This document shows, in pieces, positions 35,506 through 45,685 of a DNA stretch of 64,000 bases (positions are counted from its first letter, which is position 1; each line of letters starts with the position of its first letter). Made by a program: the position numbers and the translations under genes. The stretch comes from Vitrella brassicaformis. Its lineage: Eukaryota; Sar; Vitrellaceae. The stretch spans positions 11,343 to 75,342 of the forward strand of contig CDMY01000438.1 in NCBI GenBank assembly GCA_001179505.1, in the 5' to 3' direction. The notes below the pieces were generated by a model that saw nothing but the letters and a program-made list of their open reading frames with translations, ran no database searches and had not been told where the DNA came from.

Positions 35506-36897
35506 ATGCTCAGAAAACCGAAAGCACCGCTGTCTGACTCATTCTCATACGTTGTCTTGAGATCAGTTGTGAGCGGTCGTTTCTGCGAGTTCCTGGAGGT
35601 CTGCACTCACGCCATCCTTTGCACGCGCAACGTCTACCCCAAAGGCACCCATACATAACACACACTGTCACTGGAGCCTAGCCTGTGGTTGCTGGCTGGC
35701 CTGAATGCAGAGCTGTTCTCGAGGGAGCGGCGGCTGGGCGATCTGCGGTGGTGAGCAAATGGGTCGTAAAGAACAGAGGGCAGGCAGACAGACTGGTGCG
35801 ATGGATGGATGGATGGATGGATGGATGGACGGTTGGCGTGTGTTTGTGTGTGCTGCAGGTGGTGCAGGTCGCCTCGTGTATGTGAGTACACTGACAGGGT
35901 GTTCAGCAGCCTCAGGGATGTGATGAAGCAGCGGCTCCTCAGCAAAGTCATCATCGCCATACGCAGACTCGGAAAGGAAGAACGATTCGTATTCAAAGTC
36001 AGCCACACGCCAACCACCTCCCTCACACGCACCCCCCCCCCCGACACACCAACCCACACACACACCCCTCTGTCCCCTGTCCCTCTCCCAGTTCGATGCC
36101 AGCTGGCGTGAGTACCACCCCGACAGCACGCACATCAAGGACATCCTCCGCAGCCTGGAGGAGAACTTTCACTGCGCCCTCCTCGCCATGGAGACCCAAG
36201 TCAAGGCACGATTCCCACTCGACGCTGACAACAACGGGCAGCCTGCCGCTGCTGCAGCGGCTGCGGGTGCGGGTGGTGGTGGTGGTGGTGGCGGTGGTGG
36301 TGGTGTGGCCCCAGCGCCTAATGTGAGTTGGGAGGTGCGAATCGAGACCACCGAGAAGATCGATGTGGCCATGGGGGAGGAGGGGCGGAAGAGACTCCAA
36401 AAAGGTCAGTGGGTGGGCGGGGGGGGGTGTGGTTCCTCAGATGGATGAGACTCAGTGTGTGTGTGTGTCTGTGTGTGTGTGTGTGTTGGTTGCCTTTCAG
36501 ACATAGGATTCACTCGTCTGGAAGAAGTCCGTCCGCACACAGATGGATGGACAGATACACCAAGTCATCGGTTCGTCCATCTTTGTGTGTGTGTGTGTTC
36601 AGGAGCAGAGTGCCGTCGACCGTCTGCAGTGCAACTGGGTGGCCACCGAGATGGTCCAGTCCGACCTATGCCAGCAGGCGGCATTGCAGGAGGCGGCAGA
36701 CGACGACACCTTCTTTATCCGCCTCATCGACACCGACAGGCCCCTCATGCGTGTAAGTGATACCGGGGGGAGGGGCGAAGCGAAGATGGAGTGCGTTTCT
36801 GACCTCTGGGATTGATTTGTGCTGCGTGCAGGTGTACAGAGAGGAGGTGACTGAGCATGATGGGGCCGCCGCGGCCAATGGTAGTGGCGTAGTCTGA
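35506..36897 (+). CDS. REV7: REV7/MAD2L2, HORMA-domain subunit of DNA polymerase zeta
   Basis: HORMA adaptor that links REV3 and REV1 in translesion DNA synthesis. Seven exons (35506-35644, 35711-35750, 35859-35997, 36092-36404, 36501-36526, 36603-36752, 36832-36897) sum to 290 codons. The order of motifs follows REV7: FCEFLEVCTHAILCTRNVYP, then ELFSRERRLGDLRW, KVIIAIRRLGKEERFVFKFD, a helix LRSLEENFHCALLAMETQV, and the safety-belt end FFIRLIDTDRPLMRVYREEV. Human REV7 is 211 residues; the extra length is mostly an Ala/Gly-rich run (AAAAAAAGAGGGGG) before WEVRIETTEK. Intron 1 has a GC donor, and exon 5 is only 26 nt. Atg101 is the next best HORMA match, but the N-terminal block fits REV7 better. 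Confidence 0.8.
35798..35829. repeat. (GGAT)n tetranucleotide repeat in REV7 intron
   Basis: About six GGAT units, the commonest simple repeat type in this window, found in introns and intergenic DNA but not in exons. Confidence 0.8.
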
Positions 36898-37181
36898 GTC
36901 AGAGGCTATGCAATTGCTTAGCAGACAGTCTGCACGCAGCCGTTGTACATAGACAGACGTGTGCTCTCTTGGAGGCTCAACTCATGAATGCGATCGCACC
37001 TGCGAGCTTAGCTGACACAATCAGAGGAAGAGGAAGAGCCCCAAAGACCACAGGTGACCACAAAGCAGCGAATTCCAAAGGTCCAACGAATCGACACCGA
37101 TTGGCGACAACAGCTGAGACTCCGCACACCAACCCCCCACCCCCTCCTTGCGGCCGTGTGACTGGAGGAGTGCCATCCATC

Positions 37182-40100
37182 ATGTACCAGCGGCCCGCTG
37201 AGAAGGTGTTCGAGCCTCTGCCGCTCAACTCCCGCACGCACGTCATGTCCACCAGGTCCACTCCGCTCGACAACGACCACACACCAGACCCCCAATACGC
37301 TGCCACTGCCGTAGCAACAGCAGCAGCCACGGCCACGGCCACCACCTTCCCCTCCTCGTTCTTCAACCCGTCACGCGCCTCATTGCCCCGCTCCTCCCAG
37401 AGGCACTCGTCCCTCCATCTACCACCTCTCACCGTGCGTGAGGGCCGGTCCGCACGGCTGTCAGCTCTCGCAGCGGGGCTTGGGATGGCCGCCCTGCCGG
37501 GGCACATCTCGGTGCCGTCGGTCAAGTGGCAGAACCTCCAGGGGGAGGTCAAGGTGCTTGAGGGGCGAGTGGCGAGTCTGCAAGAGACGGTGCGGGCCAA
37601 GGAGATGACCATCGCGGCGCAGAAGCAGACAGTTGACTACCAGGAGGGACAAATCAAACGGTTGCGGGACACTGTCTTCCTTCTCAGAAGCCAGGTACGG
37701 TACGCACATCAATCTGTGTTATGTTCTCTCTGCGTGTGAATTTGTTCCTTCCGTCTCTGTGCGCAGGTGGCAGAGCTAGTTGAGACGATGAATCGTCATC
37801 TGATTGAAGTGCCGCCACTCTCAAAGCTGCCGGCCACAGACGAGGTCCTCGAGAATGCCCACGCATACAAAGCTGCACACAGCCACGATGTAGCGAAAGG
37901 CCTCCAGCACAAGTTCCAACAAGACCTCGCCAACGCACTGCCGCCCGCCCCCACAACCGAGCCCCGTGCGGCACGAAGGAAGACAACTGTCATGCTCCGT
38001 GCTAGTGTGAAGCCGCCCACAGCTGCTGCCGAGGCTGCATTGGCAGTGACATCGGAGGGGAGCTCTCTGCCCGCCACCACAGCTGCCGCGAGAAGGGACG
38101 CTGCTGAGACGGTGGAGAGGGAGAGGAAGACCGACAAGAGGCGGAGACAGTTCCAGAGTCTTTCGCTGGGCAATAACCCGACGGCGACAAGGGAAGAGGC
38201 ATCACAGCCGCAGTTGCAGACGGCCACACACACAGCAGCATGGCCGGTGGATACGAGAGACAGGGAGAGGGATGGTGATCAGGCAAGGGTGACCCCTGCA
38301 ACAGGCGGGCCGTCGCCAGTCGAGAGGGACTCGGCAGCTGTGACGACCATGGGCAAGAGGGAGCTGCACCCCAGCAGACTGTACAGCTTTGAGGCGACCC
38401 CTCTGCTCAAGGTACACACGTGTGCATGAGAATGCATATATTGCGTCATTGGATGCACCGCTTCTTCGCTGTGTATGGTATCGTGTGTGGTGTGGTGTGG
38501 TGCAGTCTATACTGACATGTCAGTTCCGGAAGGAGGAGATGCAGCAGATACTGAGATTCCTGCTGGGGAACGAAGCTAGGGTGGGTGGAGCAGGGCAGAC
38601 ACAGGGAGATAAAGGGAGACACGACACAGCACATGACGGCGGGTTGTGTGTGTGTGTCTTCCATGTAGAGTCTGTTCGAGGAGAAGTGTCTGCAGCTGGT
38701 GGTGGAGGCCACCATCTTCTACCTCGTCTCAAAGAACATCGTATTCCACAACGACCTCCAGAAATTCATCCCACAGGTGACTGACCAAAGTCTGTCTGCC
38801 GTCAGACCCTTCTCCCTTCTCCCCTTCTCTCCATCCATCTCTTTGTTTGTGTGCATTTAACTACCTGATTGCAGTGGCTGCAGATACTGGTGGATGTGGT
38901 CGAGGCAGAGAGGGGCAGTATATTCATTTTTGATCCAGACAGGGGAGAGCTCTTCTCAAGGTACACAGACACACAGACACACAGGCAGGCCACACCCACA
39001 CACGGGAGAGACACGCCATCTTCTCTCTGTCCTGTCTGTCAGGTGTCTGACTGGTTCGTTCTCGATGCCCATCCGCGTCAAGAAGGGTGCGGGCATCATC
39101 GGCTCGGTCTTCGAGTCAGGAGTGCCGCTCCTCATCGACGACGTATACAAGGACCCCAGGTTCAACCCCACTGTCGACAAAGGGACCAAGTTCAGAACCA
39201 AGAGCGTCCTCTGCGTGCCGCTTAGACTCGGCCCCAAGGTAGGTATGCAATCGAGAAGAATGGGCGTCTCTCTGTCTGTCACCCAGCCAGCAGCAATGCA
39301 CGAGTGTGTGTGTGTGTTGTGGGTGTCAGGTGGTAGGTGTTGTGCAGCTGTTGAACAAGCGGTGCAACAGTGGCGATGGGTGCTTCACAGAGGCAGACTT
39401 CGAGCTGGCCCAGTCGCTTGGCAACCTTATCACACCTGGCCTGACGTCGCCCAAGCTGCACAGGAAGCTGCGGTACCACTACGACAACGAGAAGCGGCTC
39501 ATCAAGCAGGCCATATCCGGCACCAAGGAACGCATTATGAGCCCGCTTGTGAGGGAGGTCATGCGCGGCGTTGCCAACATCCTGCAGGCCGAGAGGTACC
39601 ACTCACTGCACATACCATACCCACCCTACACACGTGTATGTGTATGTGTCTCTCTCTTTCAATCCTTGTGTCTCTGATATACCAGGTGCACGTTGTTTCT
39701 GTCTGACGCGGCCCGCGGCAAGTTGTGGGCGATTGTGGCTCAGGGCATCGACAACATCCAGATCGAGATCCCCGAGAACAGGGGCATCGCAGGCGCTGTC
39801 TTCATGAACAACATCCTGCTCAACATCCCTGACGCATACAAAGACCCACGGTGAGTCAGGAAGTTGGAAAGAATCCCCCTCTCCCTCTCCCTCTATCCCC
39901 CATGGCATGGCCACTCATCCCATCTCATGTATGTTTCGTGCAATGCAGCTTCAATCAGGCCGTCGATCGTGAGTCGGGGTTCCGCACACGGACCATTCTC
40001 GGCTCGCCCATTCGACATCCTATCGGCGGACAGCCCATCGGCGTCATACAGGTGGGTGAGTGAGACATGGCTTGTGCATGTGGATGGTGGGATGCCTCTC

Positions 40101-40997
40101 TCTCTCTCTTGCGTGTATCCAGGCCATCAACAAGCTGGGAGGCGTCTTTACGCGCAACGATGAGGACCGCATGAACGTAGGTGTGTGTTGATGGCCATGT
40201 CTCCTGTCATCTTCATGGGTGGATGTATATCTGTGTGTGTGTATTCTATGCAGGAGTTGTGCAGCATCGTGGCCTCCATCTTGCTGACGTCTGAGAGTCT
40301 GGAGGAGCTGACCCTCTCGGCAGAGCTCAACGAACGCGTCTTCCAGTGCCTCTCCGTAGCCCTGATTGTCGTATCAGCCCAAGGTATACACACAGGCACA
40401 CACACCTTCCCCCAACACACACACACAGAGACATACGTGTACCCACCCGCGTGTGTGTGCGTCTGTGCAGGCAGCGTCATCAAGATGAACAGCGAGGCGG
40501 CCGACGTCTTTTACCTCGAGTCGGCTCAGCAGTGGCTGGGCCGCCACCTCAGCGAGCTCTTCGGCCGCACCAACCCCCAGCTCCTTGCCATGTGGACACA
40601 GGCCGTCGAGGGAGACAACGAGGTCCACACGCACACCAGGATATACCCCTTCACCACCACCGCCACAGGCGGCACCACCAGCAGTGGGGGCGGTGGGGCC
40701 GATGCAGCCGAGGGCACTGTCAAGGCCGTCCGTGTGCTGCCAATCACCTCTGACGAGTCGGCACACGGCGTGATATTCCTCCTGAGCGACCCGCTGGAAG
40801 GGGGGCTCTCGCCGAGGTCGGCTGCAGCGGCCCTCAAGTCGAGGACATTCTCTACTGTGGAGGGGGAGCGGCCGTCCGACTTGCCTCAGCAGCTCAAGGG
40901 CGTGCTGAAGAGGAGCGGCACATTCAGCCCAGGGTCGCCTAGAAGTGGGGACGAGGCGCAGCAAAGGCGGACGTTCATTACGCAGTCGCCGGTGTGA
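37182..40997 (+). CDS. Tandem GAF plus PAS protein without a catalytic domain
   Basis: Probable cyclic-nucleotide or small-molecule sensor. Start MYQRPAEKVF at 37182; an ATG at 36984 lies upstream of the promoter motif at 37001, so it is disfavoured. The N-terminal 500 residues are disordered plus a coiled coil (LQGEVKVLEGRVASLQETVR). GAF-A spans about 38880-39440, with LLNK and FTEADF, near the NKFDE pattern. GAF-B spans about 39690-40280, with INKLGGVFTRNDED, a full N-K-(x)n-F-x3-D-E signature. A PAS-like domain follows (about 40470-40800: IKMNSEAADVFYLE, WLGRHLSELFG). The gene ends in a Ser/Pro-rich tail and TGA at 40995. No phosphodiesterase, cyclase or kinase module follows. Ligand and partner are unknown. 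Confidence 0.78.
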
Positions 40998-41791
40998 TGT
41001 GTGTGTGTGTGTGGTGTGGAGGGAGATGTGTGTTCTTGTCGTTTGTGTGGGTTTGAGAGGGGAGTGGAGAGGGCTGCGTGGTTCGGCGTGCATTTGTGTG
41101 TGTGTGTGTGACTATTTGTCGCAGAGTAGCTGGTTGACTCTATCCATTTGTTGATCTGGTCATCAGACAGACAGACAGGCCGACAGTGTCTCTCTCTGTA
41201 TGTCTGACTGTTTATGTACAGCAAAGCATCGACCATCCATCCATCCATCCACCCCACCCGCTCACTCATGCAATCAATGCACACCAAGGCAGGCAGCTCT
41301 GCCTGCAACCCTGCCATCTGTGTGTGGTTACCAAACCGAGAGCAGCCCGCCCACTGCACACAGGAAAAACTTGGCGTGTCGTCGGATATCCATGTAAGCC
41401 GGCCTGCCTTCAGGCACGCCCCACTCACCCACCGCCCCCAGTACACAAGAACGTCACGTCCGTCAACTCTCATCTACAACACACACATAGCTCTAAGGGG
41501 TTCAACACACAGACAGACACTGGGTGAGATCCTCTTGACACGCAGCAGGGAACGGCAATTGAGATCTGCGCTTTGGGGTTTGAGCCCCAAGCGCAGATCT
41601 CGACGCCCCTCTGTGCTGGACTTCAAGAGGAACTCACAAGGCATCAATCACACCAGAACACCGAATGACAGGCCACGGGATGGAAAAATTGTGCTGTCCA
41701 CCACCCTGCCTGCCTGCGACTCTCGGGGCACACGAGTGCTTGCATGCGCGAGGCATCGAGGAGTCGCAGCCAGCAGGGTCTAAGTGTCTGT
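40998..41791. other. Convergent intergenic region with large hairpin
   Basis: About 800 bp between the ends of the GAF gene and the light-harvesting gene. CATC repeat at 41233-41250. A strong inverted repeat occupies 41561-41601. No gene is supported. Confidence 0.5.
41561..41601. repeat. Inverted repeat, 17/18-nt arms
   Basis: Left arm GAGATCTGCGCTTTGGGG (41561-41578), loop of six, right arm CCCCAAGCGCAGATCTC (41585-41601). The arms match fully except for one bulged T, so the RNA or DNA could form a very stable hairpin. It lies about 190 bp past the light-harvesting stop. Confidence 0.8.
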
Positions 41792-42624
41792 TCACAGGTT
41801 GCCCGCGAGCCAGTCGCCCGTCATCTCCAGGATGCCCTTATCCGGCCGCGCACCCACTTGCAGCAGCATGCCCAGCACAGCCAACATCTGACACACACAC
41901 ACACTCGCAATAATCGATCAGACGTGTATGCCTTGAGTGCCTGACATACCGCGAGTCGTCCATGTTTGATCTCTGCGAGCGCCCAGTCTTCGCGAATTCC
42001 CTCGTCTGCGAGCCCCAGCGGGTCGAAGCCGAGATCGCCGGGCACTCTGGAGAACATGCCGCTCTTCTCCATCACCACCTCGTTGCCCAATGACGCCAAC
42101 TGATGGACCGATCGACGACACACAGTGACATCCATCCATCGACTCCTTTCCTGCTGTGTGTGNNNNNNNNNNNNNNNNNNNNNNNNNNNNNNNNNNNNNN
42201 NNNNNNNNNNNNNNNNNNNNNNNNNNNNNNNNNNNNNNNNNNNNNNNNNNNNNNNNNNNNNNNNNNNNNNNNNNNNNNNNNNNNNNNNNNNNNNNNNNNN
42301 NNNNNNNNNNNNNNNNNNNNNNNNNNNNNNNNNNNNNNNNNNNNNNNNNNNNNNNNNNNNNNNNNNNNNNNNNNNNNNNNNNNNNNNNNNNNNNNNNNNN
42401 NNNNNNNNNNNNNNNNNNNNNNNNNNNNNNNNNNNNNNNNNNNNNNNNNNNNNNNNNNNNNNGGGGGGGGGAGTACCTACCTGTGGGCGTGCTGATCCTG
42501 CGAGGAATCGTGTGTTGCCTGTTTGCACCAGCAGCCGCTCCTTCTCCGACATGTCGGTGATCCGCATCTTCATGCTCGGGTCCCACAGGAACTTGGCTGT
42601 GTTGAGCTGCAGATATCGCGCGCA

Positions 42625-42658
<34 letters not shown>

Positions 42659-43509
42659 TGGATAGAGAGAATGATCACGGTGACTCACCTCGATCAGGGC
42701 GATGGCAATCAGGATCTGCATCAGACCGGCGGGCGGCATCTGCACACACACAAACGTACCACACACGGACCAATCCGTCCACACAGACAGCATCAGACAG
42801 ACACCACGCCATGCACCACCACCCCACCTACCGCAAAGAGTGCCTTGAATGGGTTCATCTCGCTGAAGGCCGGCACGAACTCCAGCCCATCAAAGCCCGC
42901 GGGCTTCTGCACCAGCTCGGGCGCCAACAGACCCACAGCCGCCAACATGCACAGCCGACCGTGCTTCAGCTCGGCATTACGGAGGAAGCCAACATCAGCT
43001 ATCTTGCTCAAGCCCAGCGGGTCAAACCCTGCACGCACACACACACACACACACACACAGAACGCACCTCGTTGTGTTGCTCTCTGTGTGCGTGGCTGAG
43101 TGAGTGGGTCACTGACCGAAATCTCCGACGAGTGTCCCGTCGCCGATCTGTGGCTTAGCCACCCAGGGGAGGGCGAGAGATACGTCGGACGGCACACGGA
43201 TCTGCGGCACATCCAGCCTCTCCCACACCTTCTGACCCTCACCGCCAGGACTCGGCTGCCGAGTGTAGTCGGCTGAATCAAATCAATCCCACAGCAGCAC
43301 AACACAACAAAACGCGCCCGGCCATATGTTCATTCCAACTGTGTACGCAGTTGTCGATATTGGATCGATGGCTTACGGAAGTCGACTCCTCTGACCTTGG
43401 CCTTTTGTTGCTGCTGCTTGCCCCTGGCCCTGGCAACCATCTCGAGGTTGAATGCATGGCTGACCGAGAGGGACAGACCCACCAGCACGACTGACAGAAG
43501 TGACGCCAT
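41792..43509 (-). CDS. Light-harvesting chlorophyll a/c-binding (FCP-type) protein, interrupted by assembly gap
   Basis: Antenna protein of the thylakoid. ATG 43509: [19 protein letters not shown] followed by [10 protein letters not shown], a signal peptide with Phe at the predicted +1, as in complex red plastids. Exons keep the LHC signatures: FDPLGLSK, then helix 1 [14 protein letters not shown] (about 42975-42925), and helix 3 [10 protein letters not shown] (about 41975) joined to [18 protein letters not shown]. The ExxHxR pattern that binds chlorophyll is intact in both. The part between ([18 protein letters not shown]) is present, but 300 N bases (42163-42462) hide an exon or intron. Stop TGA at 41792. 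The subfamily (Lhcf, Lhcr or Lhcx) cannot be settled from this. Confidence 0.85.
42163..42462. other. Assembly gap, 300 N
   Basis: Exactly 300 undetermined bases inside the light-harvesting gene. They are flanked by a GTGTGTG run and a G8 run, so a repeat is the likely cause. Confidence 0.99.
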
Positions 43510-43747
43510 GGATGTCAGACAGGAGCGGGGAAGCTGATGGGAAGAAGGAGATGGGTGGAATGCCTGCCACAGGAGAGGGGGGAAGGAGGCGAGCTCCGCA
43601 GAAACTTCCTCAAAACCCTATGACCCTATCTGTAAACTCTCGAGCAGAAATATTTGCCTGTAGGTCAATGCGCCCTGACTGACAAAAGTCGACCCGTGTC
43701 TATCACTCAAGACATCCATCCATCCATCCAATCAATCAATCAATCAA
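43510..43747. other. Promoter side of the light-harvesting gene and end of the transporter gene
   Basis: Short tandem gap between two minus-strand genes, with CATC then CAAT repeats at 43710-43750. No TGCGAGCT copy is seen. Confidence 0.45.
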
Positions 43748-44359
43748 TCAACTCCCCCCTGTTGATGCACTGCATCTCGCTCTGGCCGCCCCTTCCGGCT
43801 CATGAGCATTATTCATTTTCTGCAGCACCATGAGGCAGGCCGCCGCGACAATCAGCGCCGCACCACACACACTCCACCCATCCAACGGGCGGCCCAACAC
43901 GCACACCTGCACGCACACACGTTGAGTCGAGGGAGAGAGAAAGTGAGAGACCGACAGGAACCATTGATTCACTACACTAACACACATTGAACCCACTTGT
44001 AGGATATAGGCGAGGGCCACATCCAAGTTGCTCACGAACGCTGCCACTCACACAACAACACTCACACGCATCCCATCCAGCCACCAGACGTCTCTCTCCT
44101 GCCCACTGACCTCCTGGCCCGGCCTTCTCGATTTGCAGCCCGCGATTGAGACACCAGTGCGCGGCGAATCCCAAGACGCCGACAGCGGCCAGCCACCCCA
44201 GCAGCGAGAGGTCTGTGTTGCTGCTGTGACGGGGAGAAGGTCGGAGTGTGGCGACGAGCACAATGCTGGTCAGTGTCGTCGACACACTGAGGTACAAGAC
44301 CAGCACCAACGCAGGCACACGTGTGCCGATCCGACGCACCAGTGTGTACGCGGTCGCAC

Positions 44360-44399
<40 letters not shown>

Positions 44400-45450
44400 G
44401 CGTTGATTGACGAGTCCAGTCCGCTGTATGCCATGGGATGGGTGTGCCCACCTGCCAGTGCGCCAGTGAGTGCCAGCAGGACGGCAACCACACGGGAAGT
44501 GACCACAGGGGTGGCCGAAGGGACGATGCTGTCGTGTGGGTGGATGCCATCGTGGTGGAAGAGGACATCTGGCTGAGCGATGAACACGACGCCAGCGAGA
44601 GAGCACAGAGCCGCCAAAGTGCACACGGCCGTCCACGGCTCACCCAGGACACACGAGGCAAGCTGATTGATTGATGACATCCACCCACAGCAGCACAAGC
44701 ATCAGAGTATCAAGTTCGTTCGAGTGCATACCCTGCCTGTGTGCTTAGCTTACCACAGCGGTGAAAATGGGTGTGGTGAAGAAGGCAGCTGATGCATCCC
44801 CGAGGGGCAGCTGCGATATGCAGAAGAAGAACAAGCCGATAGCACACGACCCGCACAACGCCCTGAGTGAGGACATCAGCAAACGCACCAGATAGATCTA
44901 CGTAAGCGCACACGACACACAGCAGCTCAGCTCAGCCAGCGCCACAAACACCGGCTGACCTGACTGACCTGGCCACAAGTAGGTGTCTGATCTCTGGCAG
45001 TCCAAATGGCGATATCCACCTCCTCTCCACCACCATTTGCACCGCCAGACACGCGCTCCCACACACCAGCTCCGTCAGGCCCCTCGCCAGCAGCACATAG
45101 AACACGCTCGTCTTAGCAGCCGTCACCTTGACCAGCGTAGACGAGAGGGAGAACAACACCGCCGACACGCCGCAGAGCACCAGACCCGCCGCTCGCCTGC
45201 ACAGACCGCCCTCTTCGCGTTTCCCTTCCGGCAGTGGGTCGTCATCTGACAGATGGTTGAGGGACGACAGCTCGGTCGTCAGCTTCGAGTAGGCGGCCTC
45301 GTGGGTGAATGCGATGAGTCGATGGCTGGGTACATCATGATGCCCGGCGGCAGAGTGTCCAACGTTTTCCTCTGAGCCGAGTGAGGCGTCTTTTGTGCTC
45401 GCTGCTGAAGCCCCGTAGACGGTGGGATGTACCGCAGCGCCGCTCACCAT
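43748..45450 (-). CDS. EamA-family (drug/metabolite) transporter
   Basis: Ten-helix membrane transporter of the DMT superfamily (SLC35G/RhaT-like). ATG 45450. A polar N-terminal region of about 80 residues comes first. Then helices follow in order: AGLVLCGVSAVLFSLSSTLV, YVLLARGLTELVCGSACLAV, SCAIGLFFFCISQLPLGDAS, AAFFTTPIFTAV, WTAVCTLAALCSLAGVVFIA, SRVVAVLLALTGALAG, AYTLVRRIG, LSLLGWLAAVGVLGFAAHWC, NLDVALAYILQ and CGAALIVAAACLMVLQK. The motifs LPLGDASAAFFTTPIFT and GLQIEKAGP are typical of EamA halves. Seven exons. The substrate is not predictable. Head-to-head with the FO synthase, 236 bp apart. Confidence 0.78.
44360..44398. repeat. (CA)n microsatellite in transporter intron
   Basis: About 18 CA units, read as (TG)n on the coding strand, ending in the acceptor of an EamA exon. 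Confidence 0.9.
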
Positions 45451-45685
45451 CCCAGGGGCCAGTTCGGGTGCGCTGCGGCGCAGAGTGCCGGTTTTTCCTC
45501 AGATCTTCATCGAGGCCATACTCATGGTGCTGAAGTGTGCAGTAAGGATGCTGGAAGAAGGCCTGACGAAGCCGTCTTTTCTTCCACGCGATCACACCTG
45601 CGAGCTTGGCTCGCAGATCTCCAGGCTCGCTGCAGTTCTCATCGCTGAACGACGTCGATGTGTGGATGAGTGGCTTTCCATCGAG
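45451..45685. promoter_or_regulatory. Bidirectional promoter of transporter and FO synthase
   Basis: TGCGAGCTTGGC at 45599-45610 is followed by CTCGCAGATC. The block GCGATCNCACCTGCGAGCTT is shared with 36990-37010, upstream of the GAF gene. Confidence 0.55.

Noticed and set aside
36984-37181. Upstream ATG for the tandem-GAF protein
   Set aside because: It lies 5' of the promoter motif at 37001, and the added residues are Pro-rich with no conserved look.
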